From NCBI GenBank assembly GCA_015231595.1, contig JADGBH010000004.1:48058-112057 (forward strand): 64,000 bases of DNA, given 5' to 3'. This document shows positions 17,601 to 25,458 of this stretch, piece after piece. The stretch's first letter is position 1. Every line of letters starts with the position of its first letter. The notes below the pieces were generated by a model that was not told the origin of the DNA, made no database searches, and saw only the letters and a program-made list of their open reading frames with translations. Position numbers and translations under genes: made by a program. The DNA is from Desulfobacterales bacterium (GTDB taxonomy: Bacteria > Desulfobacterota > Desulfobacteria > Desulfobacterales > JADGBH01).

Positions 17601-17970
17601 AAATGAAAGAATATTATTTATTGATGATGAAGATATGTTAGTAGAATATGCTGAAAAAGTACTAACTCATCTTGGTTATAATGCTCAGTGCCAAAATGAT
17701 CCTATTGAAGCATTAGAGCTTTTTCGTTCAGACCCGTATAAGTTTGACTTAGTTATTACTGATATGACTATGCCCGGTTTAACTGGAAATAAACTATCAG
17801 TAGAAATTTTAAAAATTCGTCCAGATATTCCTATAATATTATGCACTGGTTATAGCGATAAAATTGACGAAAAAAAAGCGTTAAGCATTGGTATAAAAAA
17901 AATCGTATTAAAACCATTTACAATAAAAATCCTATCATCAGCTATTAGGGAAGTATTGGATAAAAAATGA
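14644..17970 (+). CDS. Hybrid histidine kinase with ABC-type binding-protein sensor, PAS and PocR-like domains
   Basis: The 1108-aa sensor has a signal anchor (about 10-28), a periplasmic ABC-type substrate-binding domain (about 30-325, ILNSYHKGYIWTD through YGLLGGKIQSPW), a TM helix (about 352-375), PAS (about 385-505), a PocR-like ligand domain rich in Cys (about 520-680, SSWCKHL...CHESCW...ECHGG), then HisKA with His749 in GGIAHDFNN, an HATPase domain (DNGCGIDP, GEGSGMGLSVV) and a C-terminal receiver with Asp1040 in VITDMTMPG. It should sense a periplasmic ligand and a cytoplasmic redox or small-molecule signal, then autophosphorylate and pass phosphate to its own receiver. No output regulator lies beside it. 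The stop TGA at 17968 is the first part of a family-B repeat. Confidence 0.9.
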   Translation: MKLKDNHIFHPLNTIFFILFLLIPNSSLSSNVSKILILNSYHKGYIWTDHLIEGIEKTLDENMETFELYYEYMDTKRIHKEEYFDKYSEILNLKYRNTKLDGIIASDDDAFQFLLKRGEVLFKNTPVVFCGVNNFQESMIHGKDNFTGVVQYADIKETIDLALNLHPNVNKIFVISDATITGKGYQKDVINASKEYNYLEFIYLDGKDLTHAELLKKVQEIPINSIILLTLWVNDRNGEFWPLSKGMPLISNLSKVPVYGVIDEPLKYGLLGGKIQSPWYQGKKAAEILIRIIKHKVSPNVIPVERRSPNQYMFNYNQLKRWKIPESKLPEYSIIEDIPETFYSKYKIQVWLAISIFAILLVLIIGLSFSIIRHRRTSRFLRESEEKFKAITTSALDSIFIKDLNRHYTYINPFMVKILEASEEYLLGKRPEEIFDKEYAEIINELDARSFRGENVNEVRTISINNKKYIFNTIQVPMYDSKGNIIGITGIVRDLSEYIRAERSLKQIEWLLTRNAKSLEDMYNSSYTDLVALNKNKLILDSVGRDVLRDIVSEYLVLLETSSAIYEKNGDYACGLFSSSWCKHLFEASKNLCSSDNDEDALKSGKWLCHESCWQDASKSAIETGKPSDIECHGGIRIYAVPIICSNGEIIGAINFAYGDTPKKISKIKEIAEKYQENEKNLETYANEYESRPKFLIDVAKNRLLSSAKLIAEIVERKQAEITSDKLEMQLRQSQKMEAIGTLAGGIAHDFNNILTIIIGNIELSLDSVPEYNRAYNCLTDAKTASIRASEIIKQILSFSRQSQIGRAPINIKSLINESLKLVGNFLPSTIKIETDFMNINDLVLANPNQVNQVMLNLCANASTAMEDEGTLKIKISKISQDSDDCQTVRELNPMDYIKVSVSDNGCGIDPKIIDRIFEPYFTTKEVGEGSGMGLSVVYGIIKSYGGAVNVESQIGKGSTFNLYFPIYQETHKTDEIESTTINSEKNERILFIDDEDMLVEYAEKVLTHLGYNAQCQNDPIEALELFRSDPYKFDLVITDMTMPGLTGNKLSVEILKIRPDIPIILCTGYSDKIDEKKALSIGIKKIVLKPFTIKILSSAIREVLDKK

Positions 17971-18048
17971 CATATCATTTCTAATTTTTAATAATAAAAT
18001 TTCTTATGCCTTTATTTTTTAGCCTTAATCACCTGAACTATATGTCAG
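17967..18048 (+). repeat. Family-B short inverted-end repeat, copy 2
   Basis: The sequence begins ATGACATATCATTTCTAATT and ends GAACTATATGTCA, with TTTTTAGCCTTAATC inside. It lies in the gap between the converging hybrid-kinase and thioesterase genes. The TGA of its TGACAT end is the stop codon of the kinase. Confidence 0.75.
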
Positions 18049-18068
18049 TTAATAGCTCATAATTCTGA

Positions 18069-18458
18069 TTAATTTTTATTCAACACATGCTTTTCAAGCG
18101 CAAAACAGATAAATTTTCCTTCAAATACCTTTTCAGTATTTCTATAAACTGAAACATTGACGATTCGCTTTTTACCTTCATTTAGTTCTACTAAAGCGTC
18201 TGCTCTTAAAATATCATCTACAATTACAGGTTTTAGGAATTTAACTTCTGAAGAACCGAGAACGACATTCGGATGATTAACAGCAATCATAGCTGCGTAA
18301 TCTGCAAGTCCGAAAATAAAACCTCCATGAACGAGATTGTAATCATCAACTTTCATGTTTTCAGTGAGGATTAATTCTACTTGGCTATAACCATCTTTTA
18401 CAATTAATGGTGTGCCACATAAACTATTATTAATTTTATTATGGGTATTAATATTCAT
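18069..18458 (-). CDS. PaaI-like hotdog-fold thioesterase
   Basis: The 129-aa protein has the hotdog thioesterase pattern: VHGGFIFGLADYAAMIAVN (the HGG(x)xxxLAD-type active-site segment) followed by SSEVKFLKPVIVDDILRADA and a conserved final strand. Members hydrolyse acyl- or aryl-CoA thioesters as homotetramers in the cytoplasm; the substrate cannot be read from sequence. AAGGAT precedes the ATG. It stands alone, converging with the hybrid kinase gene. Confidence 0.85.
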   Translation of the reverse strand: MNINTHNKINNSLCGTPLIVKDGYSQVELILTENMKVDDYNLVHGGFIFGLADYAAMIAVNHPNVVLGSSEVKFLKPVIVDDILRADALVELNEGKKRIVNVSVYRNTEKVFEGKFICFALEKHVLNKN

Positions 18459-18815
18459 ATAAATCCTTTAAATTATTAATCATTTAATTTTAAACTTACA
18501 CTTTTTAATTCTACCTTATTCCAGCTAAGTCCGGAATCCAGATTTGCAACATTTACCATACTTTATTATCATTTAATTTCATTTAAGTTCTTATTTATAC
18601 TTAATGAGATTAAAAATCAACTTTCATTAATTATAAAATGATAATGCTTTAACTATTCGCTCAAAGAAATATTCGACTTTATATGCAGTTGTTTTAAAAT
18701 GGCGCAAGAGTAAAAACTGCTATGAAAGGCAGGAACTAAGAGAAAAATTGGGAAAAAGTTTTCCTTTTTTTGTTTCTGCTGTTATTTGATTTAATATTGG
18801 CTCTGGTCGGGGAAA
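18459..18815. other. Intergenic region (357 bp)
   Basis: This is AT-rich sequence between hsdR and the thioesterase gene. It holds a decayed scrap of the family-A repeat core (TCCGGAATCCAG near 18530) and one possible terminator for hsdR at 18750-18765. I see no RNA gene or ORF. Confidence 0.5.
18744..18766 (-). terminator. Possible rho-independent terminator of hsdR
   Basis: On the minus strand, 50-70 bases past the hsdR stop, the stem GGAAAA/TTTTCC with a 2-base loop is followed by CAATTTTTC. The stem is AT-rich and weak, so this is only a candidate. Confidence 0.3.
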
Positions 18816-21800
18816 TCAATGAGCCAATTCTTCAGCTATTAATTCAGCTTGTTTTAAAACTGTTTCTGTAGCAAGCATTTGCATATCAGGCGGATAGCCA
18901 TATTGTCTCAATATTCTTTTTACTATAACCTTTAGTTTTGCCTTAACGCTTTCTTTTATAGTCCAATCAATTGAAGCATTTTCTTTCACCTTTTCATACA
19001 AAACTACAGCGAGTTCTTTTAATTTATCCTTTTTCATTACTTCACGAGCGCTTTCATTATTTGCTATAGCTGTATAAAATGCGTATTCATAGTCTGATAA
19101 TCCCATTTCCTTAGGTTCTTTATCCATTTTATGGATTTCTTTTGATAGGTTAATCAGTTCTTCAATTACTTCAGCTGCTGTTAATATTTTGTTATGATAC
19201 TTTCTTATTGATTCTTCAAGCATTTCCATTAAAGTTTTGCTTTGTATCAAATTCTTTTTCGTTCTTGATTTTATTTCGTCATTGAGTAATTTCTTCAATA
19301 CTTCCAGAGCAAGATTTTTATGTTTCATATTCTTGACTTCAAGAAGAAACTCTTCAGAAAGAATTGAAATATCAGGTCTTTTTATTCCGGCTGCATCAAA
19401 AATATCAATAACCTGCTCAGTTAATAGCGCTTTATCTATAACCTGTCTTATTGCTGTTTCCATTTCAACATTTGTTTTTCCTGAGCCTGCGTCAAACTTT
19501 GTAAGTCGTGATTTAACAGCTTGAAAGAATGCTATTTCATCTTTTACATCCATAGCTTGTTCATGGGGAATAGCAATTGAAAATGCCTGTGAAAGAGCAT
19601 TTACTTCATTAATGAAGCGTTTTTTACCATTTTCAAGGCTTAAAATATGTTCTTCTGCTTCAAGAATAATGGAAAGTTTAGTTCTGGTATCTGCTCCAAA
19701 GTATTCCTCATATTTAAATCCATGAAACATTTGGGAAACAATTTCAAGTTTTGTAAGCATTAATTCAACAGCTTTTTCCTGAGCAACTGCCGGGTCACCT
19801 TTGCCTCCTGAATCAGCATAAAAAGACAGGGCTTTTTTTAAGTCAGAAGCAATGCCAAGATAATCGACTATCAAACCTCCGGTTTTATCTTTATATACGC
19901 GATTCACACGGGCTATTGCCTGCATAAGATTATGCCCTTTCATGGGTTTATCAATGTAGATAGTATGAAGACATGGAACATCAAAGCCAGTAAGCCACAT
20001 ATCACGGACAATTACAATTTTTAGTTCATCTTCAGCATCTTTCATTCTGTCGGCTAAAATTCTTCTATGTTCTTTAGTTGTATGATGTTTAGAAATTTCA
20101 AATCCATCCGATGAAGCAGAAGTCATTACAACCTTAATAATGCCTTTTTTCAGGTCATTACTATGCCATTCTGGTTTAATAGCTATGATGGCTTTATAGA
20201 GGTCTGCTGCAATCCTTCTGGACATAGTAACAATCATTGCTTTACCTTCAATAACTTCCTGTCTTTGCTCAAAATGTGTAACAATATCTTTTGCAATCTG
20301 TTTAATCCGGTCTTTGCTTCCTATGATTGATTCAAGCTGAGTCCAATTTGTTTTAATTTCAGCTGTTTCGTCTGAATCATCATCAAATTCTTTTACAAGT
20401 TTTTTACCTTCATCGCTCAATATTATCTTTGCAAGGCGGCTTTCATAAAATATGCGAACAGTTGCTCCGTCTTCTACAGCCTGAGATATGTCATAAATAT
20501 CAACATAATTTCCAAACACAGCAGGTGTATTGACATCTGTATTTTCTATCGGAGTTCCTGTAAATCCAAGATAAGTTGCATTTGGCAGGGCATCTCTCAT
20601 ATATTTTGCAAAGCCATAAACAATTTTTTTGCCGATTACATTTCCTTTTTTATCTTTATCATTGATTGTTTTAGCTTTAAATCCATATTGAGTTCTATGG
20701 GCTTCATCGGCTATTACAACAATATTTTTGCGGTCAGATAGTTTTTCATAGACATTTCCGTCATCAGGTTGAAATTTTTGAATAGTAGTAAAAACAATAC
20801 CTCCAGAAGCAACTTTTAGAAGGTTTTTCAGTTGTTCCCTGTTATCCGCCTGAATTGGTTCTTGTCTTAAAAGCTGTTTTGACGATGCGAATGTATCAAA
20901 AAGCTGGTCATCAAGGTCGTTTCTATCAGTAATTACAACAATAGTTGGATTGTCCATTTTAAGAACAATTTTACCTGTATAAAAAACCATTGAAAGAGAC
21001 TTTCCGCTTCCTTGAGTATGCCATACAACACCGCCTTTTCTATCTCCTGAAGGTTGTAAGCTGATATTGCGTAAACCATAACTTGCGCAAGATTCATTTA
21101 CTGAGTTATTATTTTTTGAATAACCTGAGGCTCTAAGTGTTGATTCTACAGCCTTATTAACAGCATAATATTGATGGTATGCCGCAAGTTTCTTTTCTGT
21201 TTGAATAGTAATAATGCCTTTATCCTCTTTCTTTGATTTTTCAAACACAATAAAATGGCGGATAAGGTCTAATAAAATAGTTTTATTCAGCATTCTTTTA
21301 ATTAGAGTTTCCAGCTGACTAATCAATCTTGTTGTTTCAAGCTTATCATCAGCGCTTTTCCAAGTCATAAATCGGCTAAATCCAGATGAAATAGTTCCGG
21401 CTTTTGCTTCTAATCCGTCAGAAATAACTATAAAACCATTATATATAAACAATTTAGAAATAGTCTGCTTATAGGTTTGTATCTGGTTAAATGCTGAATG
21501 AATAGTTGCGTTTTCATCGGCAGGATTTTTTAGCTCAATAATTACAAGAGGCAGTCCATTTACAAAAATAACAGCATCAAGTCTTTTATTGATATTGTTT
21601 TCTATTACTGTGTATTGATTCAGCGCCAGAAAATCGTTATTTTCAGGGTTATTAAAATCAATCAGCCAGACCAAATCACCTCTGCTTTGGCCATCTTTTT
21701 GATATATTACACTTATCCCTTCAGTAAGCATCCGATGGAAAGTTTCGTTATTTGTAATCAGCTCAGTAGAATTGAGTCTTTGTATTTGTTTGATGGCATC

Positions 21801-22010
21801 TTCTATGACATCCGAAGATATTGTGGGATTAATACGCTCTACCGCTGTTTTTAGGCGTTCCATAAGAATAACATCTTCAAAGGATTTTCTTTCCGATGTT
21901 TCACTGTCAGGAGCAATTGAAGGAGCATAGATATATTGATAATCCTGATGTTCAAGAAGTTCTACTGCGTATTGTTCAATGTCAGACTCTGTGATTTTAT
22001 TTTGTGTCAT
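18816..22010 (-). CDS. hsdR: Type I restriction enzyme, R subunit
   Basis: The 1064-aa motor/nuclease subunit of a type I restriction-modification complex has an N-terminal PD-(D/E)XK nuclease (DAVIFVNGLPLVIIELKNP, with Asp and ELK), then SF2 translocase motifs: Walker A WHTQGSGKSLSM, DEAH box VVIADEAHRTQYG, motif III GFTGTPI, and IARVNRVYKDKTGG. It uses ATP to pull DNA and cleaves unmethylated foreign DNA. I start at ATG 22010 (MTQNKITESD) rather than the in-frame ATG at 22103, because the extra 31 codons lie in repeat DNA also found at 22814-22977. It is separated from hsdS by a 1-kb repeat nest but lies on the same strand. Confidence 0.92.
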   Translation of the reverse strand: MTQNKITESDIEQYAVELLEHQDYQYIYAPSIAPDSETSERKSFEDVILMERLKTAVERINPTISSDVIEDAIKQIQRLNSTELITNNETFHRMLTEGISVIYQKDGQSRGDLVWLIDFNNPENNDFLALNQYTVIENNINKRLDAVIFVNGLPLVIIELKNPADENATIHSAFNQIQTYKQTISKLFIYNGFIVISDGLEAKAGTISSGFSRFMTWKSADDKLETTRLISQLETLIKRMLNKTILLDLIRHFIVFEKSKKEDKGIITIQTEKKLAAYHQYYAVNKAVESTLRASGYSKNNNSVNESCASYGLRNISLQPSGDRKGGVVWHTQGSGKSLSMVFYTGKIVLKMDNPTIVVITDRNDLDDQLFDTFASSKQLLRQEPIQADNREQLKNLLKVASGGIVFTTIQKFQPDDGNVYEKLSDRKNIVVIADEAHRTQYGFKAKTINDKDKKGNVIGKKIVYGFAKYMRDALPNATYLGFTGTPIENTDVNTPAVFGNYVDIYDISQAVEDGATVRIFYESRLAKIILSDEGKKLVKEFDDDSDETAEIKTNWTQLESIIGSKDRIKQIAKDIVTHFEQRQEVIEGKAMIVTMSRRIAADLYKAIIAIKPEWHSNDLKKGIIKVVMTSASSDGFEISKHHTTKEHRRILADRMKDAEDELKIVIVRDMWLTGFDVPCLHTIYIDKPMKGHNLMQAIARVNRVYKDKTGGLIVDYLGIASDLKKALSFYADSGGKGDPAVAQEKAVELMLTKLEIVSQMFHGFKYEEYFGADTRTKLSIILEAEEHILSLENGKKRFINEVNALSQAFSIAIPHEQAMDVKDEIAFFQAVKSRLTKFDAGSGKTNVEMETAIRQVIDKALLTEQVIDIFDAAGIKRPDISILSEEFLLEVKNMKHKNLALEVLKKLLNDEIKSRTKKNLIQSKTLMEMLEESIRKYHNKILTAAEVIEELINLSKEIHKMDKEPKEMGLSDYEYAFYTAIANNESAREVMKKDKLKELAVVLYEKVKENASIDWTIKESVKAKLKVIVKRILRQYGYPPDMQMLATETVLKQAELIAEELAH

Positions 22011-22034
22011 GTTTTCCCCATTGTATAGACAGTA

Positions 22035-22205
22035 TATATTCTTAAAAAAGAATGGATTGAAAGATAAAAAACTTGTATCTTCACTACTTTTAGCCTTAGT
22101 CATATTTTAATTTTTTAATATATTCTAAAATAGAGATATATTAAATTGTCCTGAACACGATTACTGGATTTTAAGATTAACAGGATTTCAAACTTGAGCA
22201 TTAAT
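22035..22205. repeat. Direct repeat, left copy (about 170 bp)
   Basis: The sequence from TATATTCTTAAAAAAGAATG through AGCCTTAGTCATATTTTA to AACTTGAGCATTAATCC is repeated at 22814-22977 with one indel of about 9 bp and single-base changes. It includes the left arm of the CTGAACACGATTAC element. Confidence 0.88.
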
Positions 22206-22230
22206 CCCAATGCTGTTGACTTGAGGAAAA

Positions 22231-22440
22231 AATTTAAAAAAAGTAAATTGGAAATATTAAATAAACGTCGTAGAACGTCATTCCGGAGAAAATTGAAAAA
22301 TGAATATTTTTCAATTTTAATCCGGAATCCAGTCTTAACTTTTTATTTTCTGGATTCCGGGTTAAAGTCAGAAAATCTAAACGATTTTCTGGCTTTCCCC
22401 GGAATGACGATAAATCCGCAATCTTTTCTTAAATACTGTA
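22231..22440. repeat. Family-A inverted repeat element, copy 3
   Basis: It is nearly identical to 4962-5181 over its length (CGTCATTCCGGAGAAAATTG, GGGTTAAAGTCAGAAAATCT, TCTTTTCTTAAATACTGTA); the left end is degraded. It is flanked by an outer inverted pair, CAATGCTGTTGACTTGAGG (22208-22226) and CCTTAAGTCAACAGTATT (22449-22466), so it sits inside another small element. Confidence 0.85.
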
Positions 22441-22513
22441 ATAAAATTCCTTAAGTCAACAGTATTAAGCATCAATCCTGTCCCAATGCCATTAAGTTAA
22501 GGAATTTTTATCT

Positions 22514-22704
22514 GTAGGGGCGACCGGCTGGTCGCCCAAAACAGCAGATATAATGCCTACGAAAAAAATGACATAATATTACTATTTTTTTACATTAAAA
22601 TTTGTTAAGGCTGTATTTTTAGCCTTAGATAGCGAAATAATATGTCAGTTATTCTCTAATTTTAAGTGATAATTTCTAAAGGGCGACCAGCCGGTCGCCC
22701 CTAC
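22514..22704. repeat. GGGCGACC palindromic element with a family-B insert
   Basis: The left arm GTAGGGGCGACCGGCTGGTC (22514 on) and the right arm GACCAGCCGGTCGCCCCTAC (to 22704) are inverted copies. They are GC-rich against a very AT-rich background. Between them lies a complete family-B repeat. The pair is itself enclosed by TGCCATTAAGTTAAGG (about 22486) and CTTAACTTAATGGAATTG (22732-22749). Confidence 0.85.
22568..22650 (+). repeat. Family-B short inverted-end repeat, copy 5, nested
   Basis: ATGACATAATATTAC on the left and AAATAATATGTCAGTT on the right, with TTTTTAGCCTTAGAT inside. It is placed within the GGGCGACC element. Confidence 0.75.
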
Positions 22705-22813
22705 AAATGTCCATAAAGTAAATGTAAAACTCTTAACTTAATGGAATTGCAATCCTGTCCATCCTGTAATCCCTTAATCGTGTTCAGACATTTATCAAAA
22801 GATATCTTCATAA

Positions 22814-22977
22814 TATATTCTTAAAAAAGAATGGATTGAAAGATAAAAATTTGTATCTTCACTACTTTTAGCCTTAGTCATATTTTAATATATTCTAAAA
22901 TAGAGATATATTAAATTGTCCTGAACACGATTACTGGATTTTAAGATTAACAGGATTTCAAACTTGAGCATTAATCC
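22814..22977. repeat. Direct repeat, right copy (about 164 bp)
   Basis: This is the partner of 22035-22205. Recombination between the two copies would delete the roughly 600 bp of nested repeats between them without touching hsdS or hsdR coding sequence. Confidence 0.88.
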
Positions 22978-23010
22978 TGTCCATCCTGTAATCCCGTAAT
23001 CATGTTCAGA
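22921..23010. repeat. CTGAACACGATTAC palindromic element, intact copy
   Basis: The sequence runs from CTGAACACGATTACTGGATT to CCCGTAATCATGTTCAG with AACAGGATTTCAAAC and AATCCTGTCCATCCTG inside. An interrupted copy has its arms at 22151-22207 and about 22750-22790. Similar sequences are recalled as scattered palindromes in many bacteria. The TGA of the GTCTGA end, read on the minus strand, is the stop codon of hsdS. Confidence 0.8.
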
Positions 23011-24115
23011 CAGCTACCCTTACTTCACCACTCATCAGCTTAGGCAAGAGAGTGTCACGAAGTGTTGAAAGGGTTCGGATTTGCTTTTGATTAAAAATAA
23101 TTTTTTCAAAAAACGGTTTGACTTCTATACCAAATGATTCGGTTTTTTCTTTAGAATAAGATACAAATTTCATTTCTTCTAATTTTGATGAACTTATATT
23201 TTCTTGGGCGCTACCAGCACAAGCATTAATTATATAGTCTTGTCCTTCAGTTGATTTTAAAGCCAGATATCCTATATATTCACCGTAAGTAACGTTTGGA
23301 ATTAATTTACCAACTCTTTGATTTAGCCACAATGATTTTTTTGTTTTTTCAACAATACCAATCTTACCAATTTCCGCCCCTGTCATAGCGATAAGAATAT
23401 CTCCACTTATTATTTTGAATTTATTTGAATCTAAACTTTTGACTATAGAATCATCAACAAATTGAGTATTTACTATATTGATACAACCAATTGATATATT
23501 AGTAATTTTAATAATCCCGTTACTGCCTTTCTCTTTAAAGTCAGCACTTTTAAAAGCATATCCACCTTGAACTTTAATATATTCTGACAATGCACCATCC
23601 CAATTTACTCCCTCCACAAACCACTGCCTAAAAATCGTTTCTGCCATTGCTTCAAGTGTTTTGTTCTGGCGGTGGAGCAGGTCTATTTTGTCATCAAGAC
23701 TGGAAAGCACTGAGGCGATAGCTTTTTGTTCGGGGATTGGTGGAATTATTACCGGTATTTCATAAAGATGATTTCTATTTAGAGTAGGAACAGCGCTACC
23801 AGCATTTAATCCCTCTAAGTCAAAACCATGTAAAAAATAAAATGAAAACCTTTCATCATTCCCCTTGAAGTCCTTTACGTATAAAACTGTATTATGTGCC
23901 CAGAAATCTGTTCTATAATACTTTGGAATTCCTATATTTCCACTACGTCCAATAGTAATTCCAGGTCCTTTTGTAGTTGATTCATTATGATAACCAATAA
24001 TTCCATTAGAAGCTGCAACAGGGATACTTCCATCTTTCATATTTGTCTTTGGTAGATCATAACCTCTTTGAAAAACAAGCATATCCCCCAACTTACATTC
24101 CTTCCACTCACTCAT
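23006..24115 (-). CDS. hsdS: Type I restriction-modification specificity subunit
   Basis: The 369-aa subunit has two target-recognition half-repeats, each starting with a WKECKLGD- or ALSEYIKVQGGYAFKS-like strand, and conserved spacer helices (PPIPEQKAIASVLSSLDDKI; LRDTLLPKLMSGEV). It selects the bipartite DNA site for both HsdM and HsdR. I start at ATG 24115, which has AGGAG 8 bases upstream; the in-frame TTG at 24121 is less likely. The start overlaps the end of the zinc-ribbon gene by 8 bases (ATGAGTGA), indicating translational coupling. The stop TGA belongs to a palindromic repeat. Confidence 0.9.
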   Translation of the reverse strand: MSEWKECKLGDMLVFQRGYDLPKTNMKDGSIPVAASNGIIGYHNESTTKGPGITIGRSGNIGIPKYYRTDFWAHNTVLYVKDFKGNDERFSFYFLHGFDLEGLNAGSAVPTLNRNHLYEIPVIIPPIPEQKAIASVLSSLDDKIDLLHRQNKTLEAMAETIFRQWFVEGVNWDGALSEYIKVQGGYAFKSADFKEKGSNGIIKITNISIGCINIVNTQFVDDSIVKSLDSNKFKIISGDILIAMTGAEIGKIGIVEKTKKSLWLNQRVGKLIPNVTYGEYIGYLALKSTEGQDYIINACAGSAQENISSSKLEEMKFVSYSKEKTESFGIEVKPFFEKIIFNQKQIRTLSTLRDTLLPKLMSGEVRVAV

Positions 24116-24419
24116 TGCCAAATCTCCTATCGGTTAGCTCAACGCAATTTCCGCACTGTGGACATATAAAAATATTGGCATTATCGGTTGGAATAAAACG
24201 TAAATAGCTATCTTTTTGAGCCTCATCGTTATTCATTACATTTCTTTTATAGGTAATTAAGTTACCTTCAGCGGCAATGTCTTCCATTAATCCACAATTT
24301 TGACACTCTAATAATTCTCTCGTATCTGTAAATAAGCCTGTTAGTTCAGCCTGTTTTGTTATTCTTACGATTGAATTGGCTAATTTCCAAATATCACTCT
24401 TATTTTTCATCTTCATCCC
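24108..24419 (-). CDS. Small zinc-ribbon protein in the type I RM operon
   Basis: The protein is about 103 aa from ATG 24419 (or 101 aa from ATG 24413). Both starts overlap the end of the upstream nuclease gene, so an upstream in-frame TTG/GTG start is unlikely. Two Cys pairs, LECQNCGL and FICPQCGNC, form a probable zinc ribbon; between them is a charged loop (YKRNVMNNDEAQKDSYLRFI). It is sandwiched between the YhcG-type nuclease and hsdS with overlaps at both ends, so it is made with them. I do not recognise a named family. A role in RM assembly or regulation is inferred from position only. Confidence 0.65.
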   Translation of the reverse strand, partial: GMKMKNKSDIWKLANSIVRITKQAELTGLFTDTRELLECQNCGLMEDIAAEGNLITYKRNVMNNDEAQKDSYLRFIPTDNANIFICPQCGNCVELTDRRFGNE

Positions 24420-25458
24420 CAAATAAATCTTTAACAATCGCCAAACGTTGAGCGATCTCTTCTGGTGTGGGGAGATATTTTCTGTATTCTTCCGGTAAAG
24501 AAGGGAAAGTGCTGTAAGTTGCCACACCAATTGGCTGTAGGGTTGTTTTTAACGAATATTCTACAACGGTTTTATCTTTGCTTTTACATACAATAATACC
24601 AATAGCGTCATTTTCTTCAGGTTCTTTATACTGTTCATTTAAAGCAGTCAGATAAAACTCAATTTTCCCTTTATATTCAGGCTTAAACTCTCCAGTTTTA
24701 AGTTCTACGGCAATAAAACGTCTTAGTTTTCGATGATATAACAATAAATCTATAAAATATTCGTTTTCCCCGACCTTTAGCCTGAATTGATTACCGACAA
24801 ATGTGAACCATGATCCCATTTCAATCAGAAATGCACGAATATTTTTTACAAGCGCTTGTTCGAGTTCATGCTCGCTGTGTTCTTCCGCCAGTTCCAGAAA
24901 ATCGAAAGTATAATGGTCTTTTACCGCCAGTTTTGCCTGATGCCTGTATTTCTCAGGCAATGTCAGGTCAAAATTGGTTTGATTCAGCAGATATTTTTCG
25001 TAGGTTTTGTTTTCAATTTGATGAATCAGGACATCCTTGGTCCAGCCAAATTTTTTAACATGTAGCATGTAAAATTCCCGTTCCAAAGGTTTTTTGCATT
25101 TTGTTAGAATCAGGATGTTTTTTGTCCAGCTAATTTCTCCAACCAATGGTTGGAGTTTTTCATTTTGTTGAATTTCTGAGTAAAACAACTTCATATTCCA
25201 AAGGTTACTTGTAGAGAACCCTTGAATACCGGGATATTCACACTGAATATCTTTGGAGAGCTGTTCAACCACGTATTTTCCCCAGCCAAGAGTCTGTTGT
25301 TTTTCAACGATCATCCGACCAATATCCCAGTAGAGTTTTATCAATTCTTTGTTGACAGCTTTTAAAGCTTGATATTGAGAACAGCGTATCAATTCTTTCA
25401 CTTCAGAAACAAATGAGATATAATCATAATTCTTATTGGCGCTCAAGGTATCAGCCAT
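24400..25458 (-). CDS. YhcG/DUF1016-type PD-(D/E)XK nuclease
   Basis: The 352-aa protein has the DUF1016 N-terminal helical domain ([20 protein letters not shown]...[14 protein letters not shown]...[14 protein letters not shown]) and a C-terminal PD-(D/E)XK nuclease core with [20 protein letters not shown] (Asp...Glu-x-Lys). These proteins are recurrent companions of type I RM systems; a DNA-processing or anti-phage role is likely but not settled. Its ATG overlaps the end of hsdM by 8 bases (ATGGCTGA), with GAGGTG upstream, and its end overlaps the zinc-ribbon gene, so it belongs to the RM operon. Confidence 0.85.
   Translation of the reverse strand: MADTLSANKNYDYISFVSEVKELIRCSQYQALKAVNKELIKLYWDIGRMIVEKQQTLGWGKYVVEQLSKDIQCEYPGIQGFSTSNLWNMKLFYSEIQQNEKLQPLVGEISWTKNILILTKCKKPLEREFYMLHVKKFGWTKDVLIHQIENKTYEKYLLNQTNFDLTLPEKYRHQAKLAVKDHYTFDFLELAEEHSEHELEQALVKNIRAFLIEMGSWFTFVGNQFRLKVGENEYFIDLLLYHRKLRRFIAVELKTGEFKPEYKGKIEFYLTALNEQYKEPEENDAIGIIVCKSKDKTVVEYSLKTTLQPIGVATYSTFPSLPEEYRKYLPTPEEIAQRLAIVKDLFGDEDEK

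Larger units (their letters stand above)
22011..23005. other. Nested repeat island between hsdS and hsdR
   Basis: These 995 bp of non-coding DNA consist almost wholly of repeats nested in one another: a direct duplication (22035-22205 and 22814-22977), an outer CTGAACACGATTAC palindrome, two inverted-ended inserts inside it, a family-A element within the first, and a GGGCGACC element carrying a family-B element within the second. The parts are listed separately. Open frames crossing it (for example 22194-22454) are repeat artefacts. Confidence 0.85.

Noticed and set aside
22011..22103. N-terminal extension of HsdR by 31 residues
   Set aside because: The extension lies in a direct repeat that also occurs downstream of hsdS, and homologous HsdR proteins start near MTQNKITESD-like sequence; I use ATG 22010.
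22194..22454. 86-codon plus-strand open frame in the hsdS-hsdR gap
   Set aside because: It is wholly composed of nested repeats and has no ribosome binding site; an artefact of the family-A element.
22501..22710. GC-rich GGGCGACC arms as a CRISPR or attachment site
   Set aside because: There are only two arms, inverted rather than direct, with another mobile repeat between them; this is a palindromic element, not an array.
24420..24530. Longer form of the zinc-ribbon gene starting at 24530
   Set aside because: The extra codons overlap the nuclease gene out of frame and show no domain; ATG 24419 or 24413 fits coupling.
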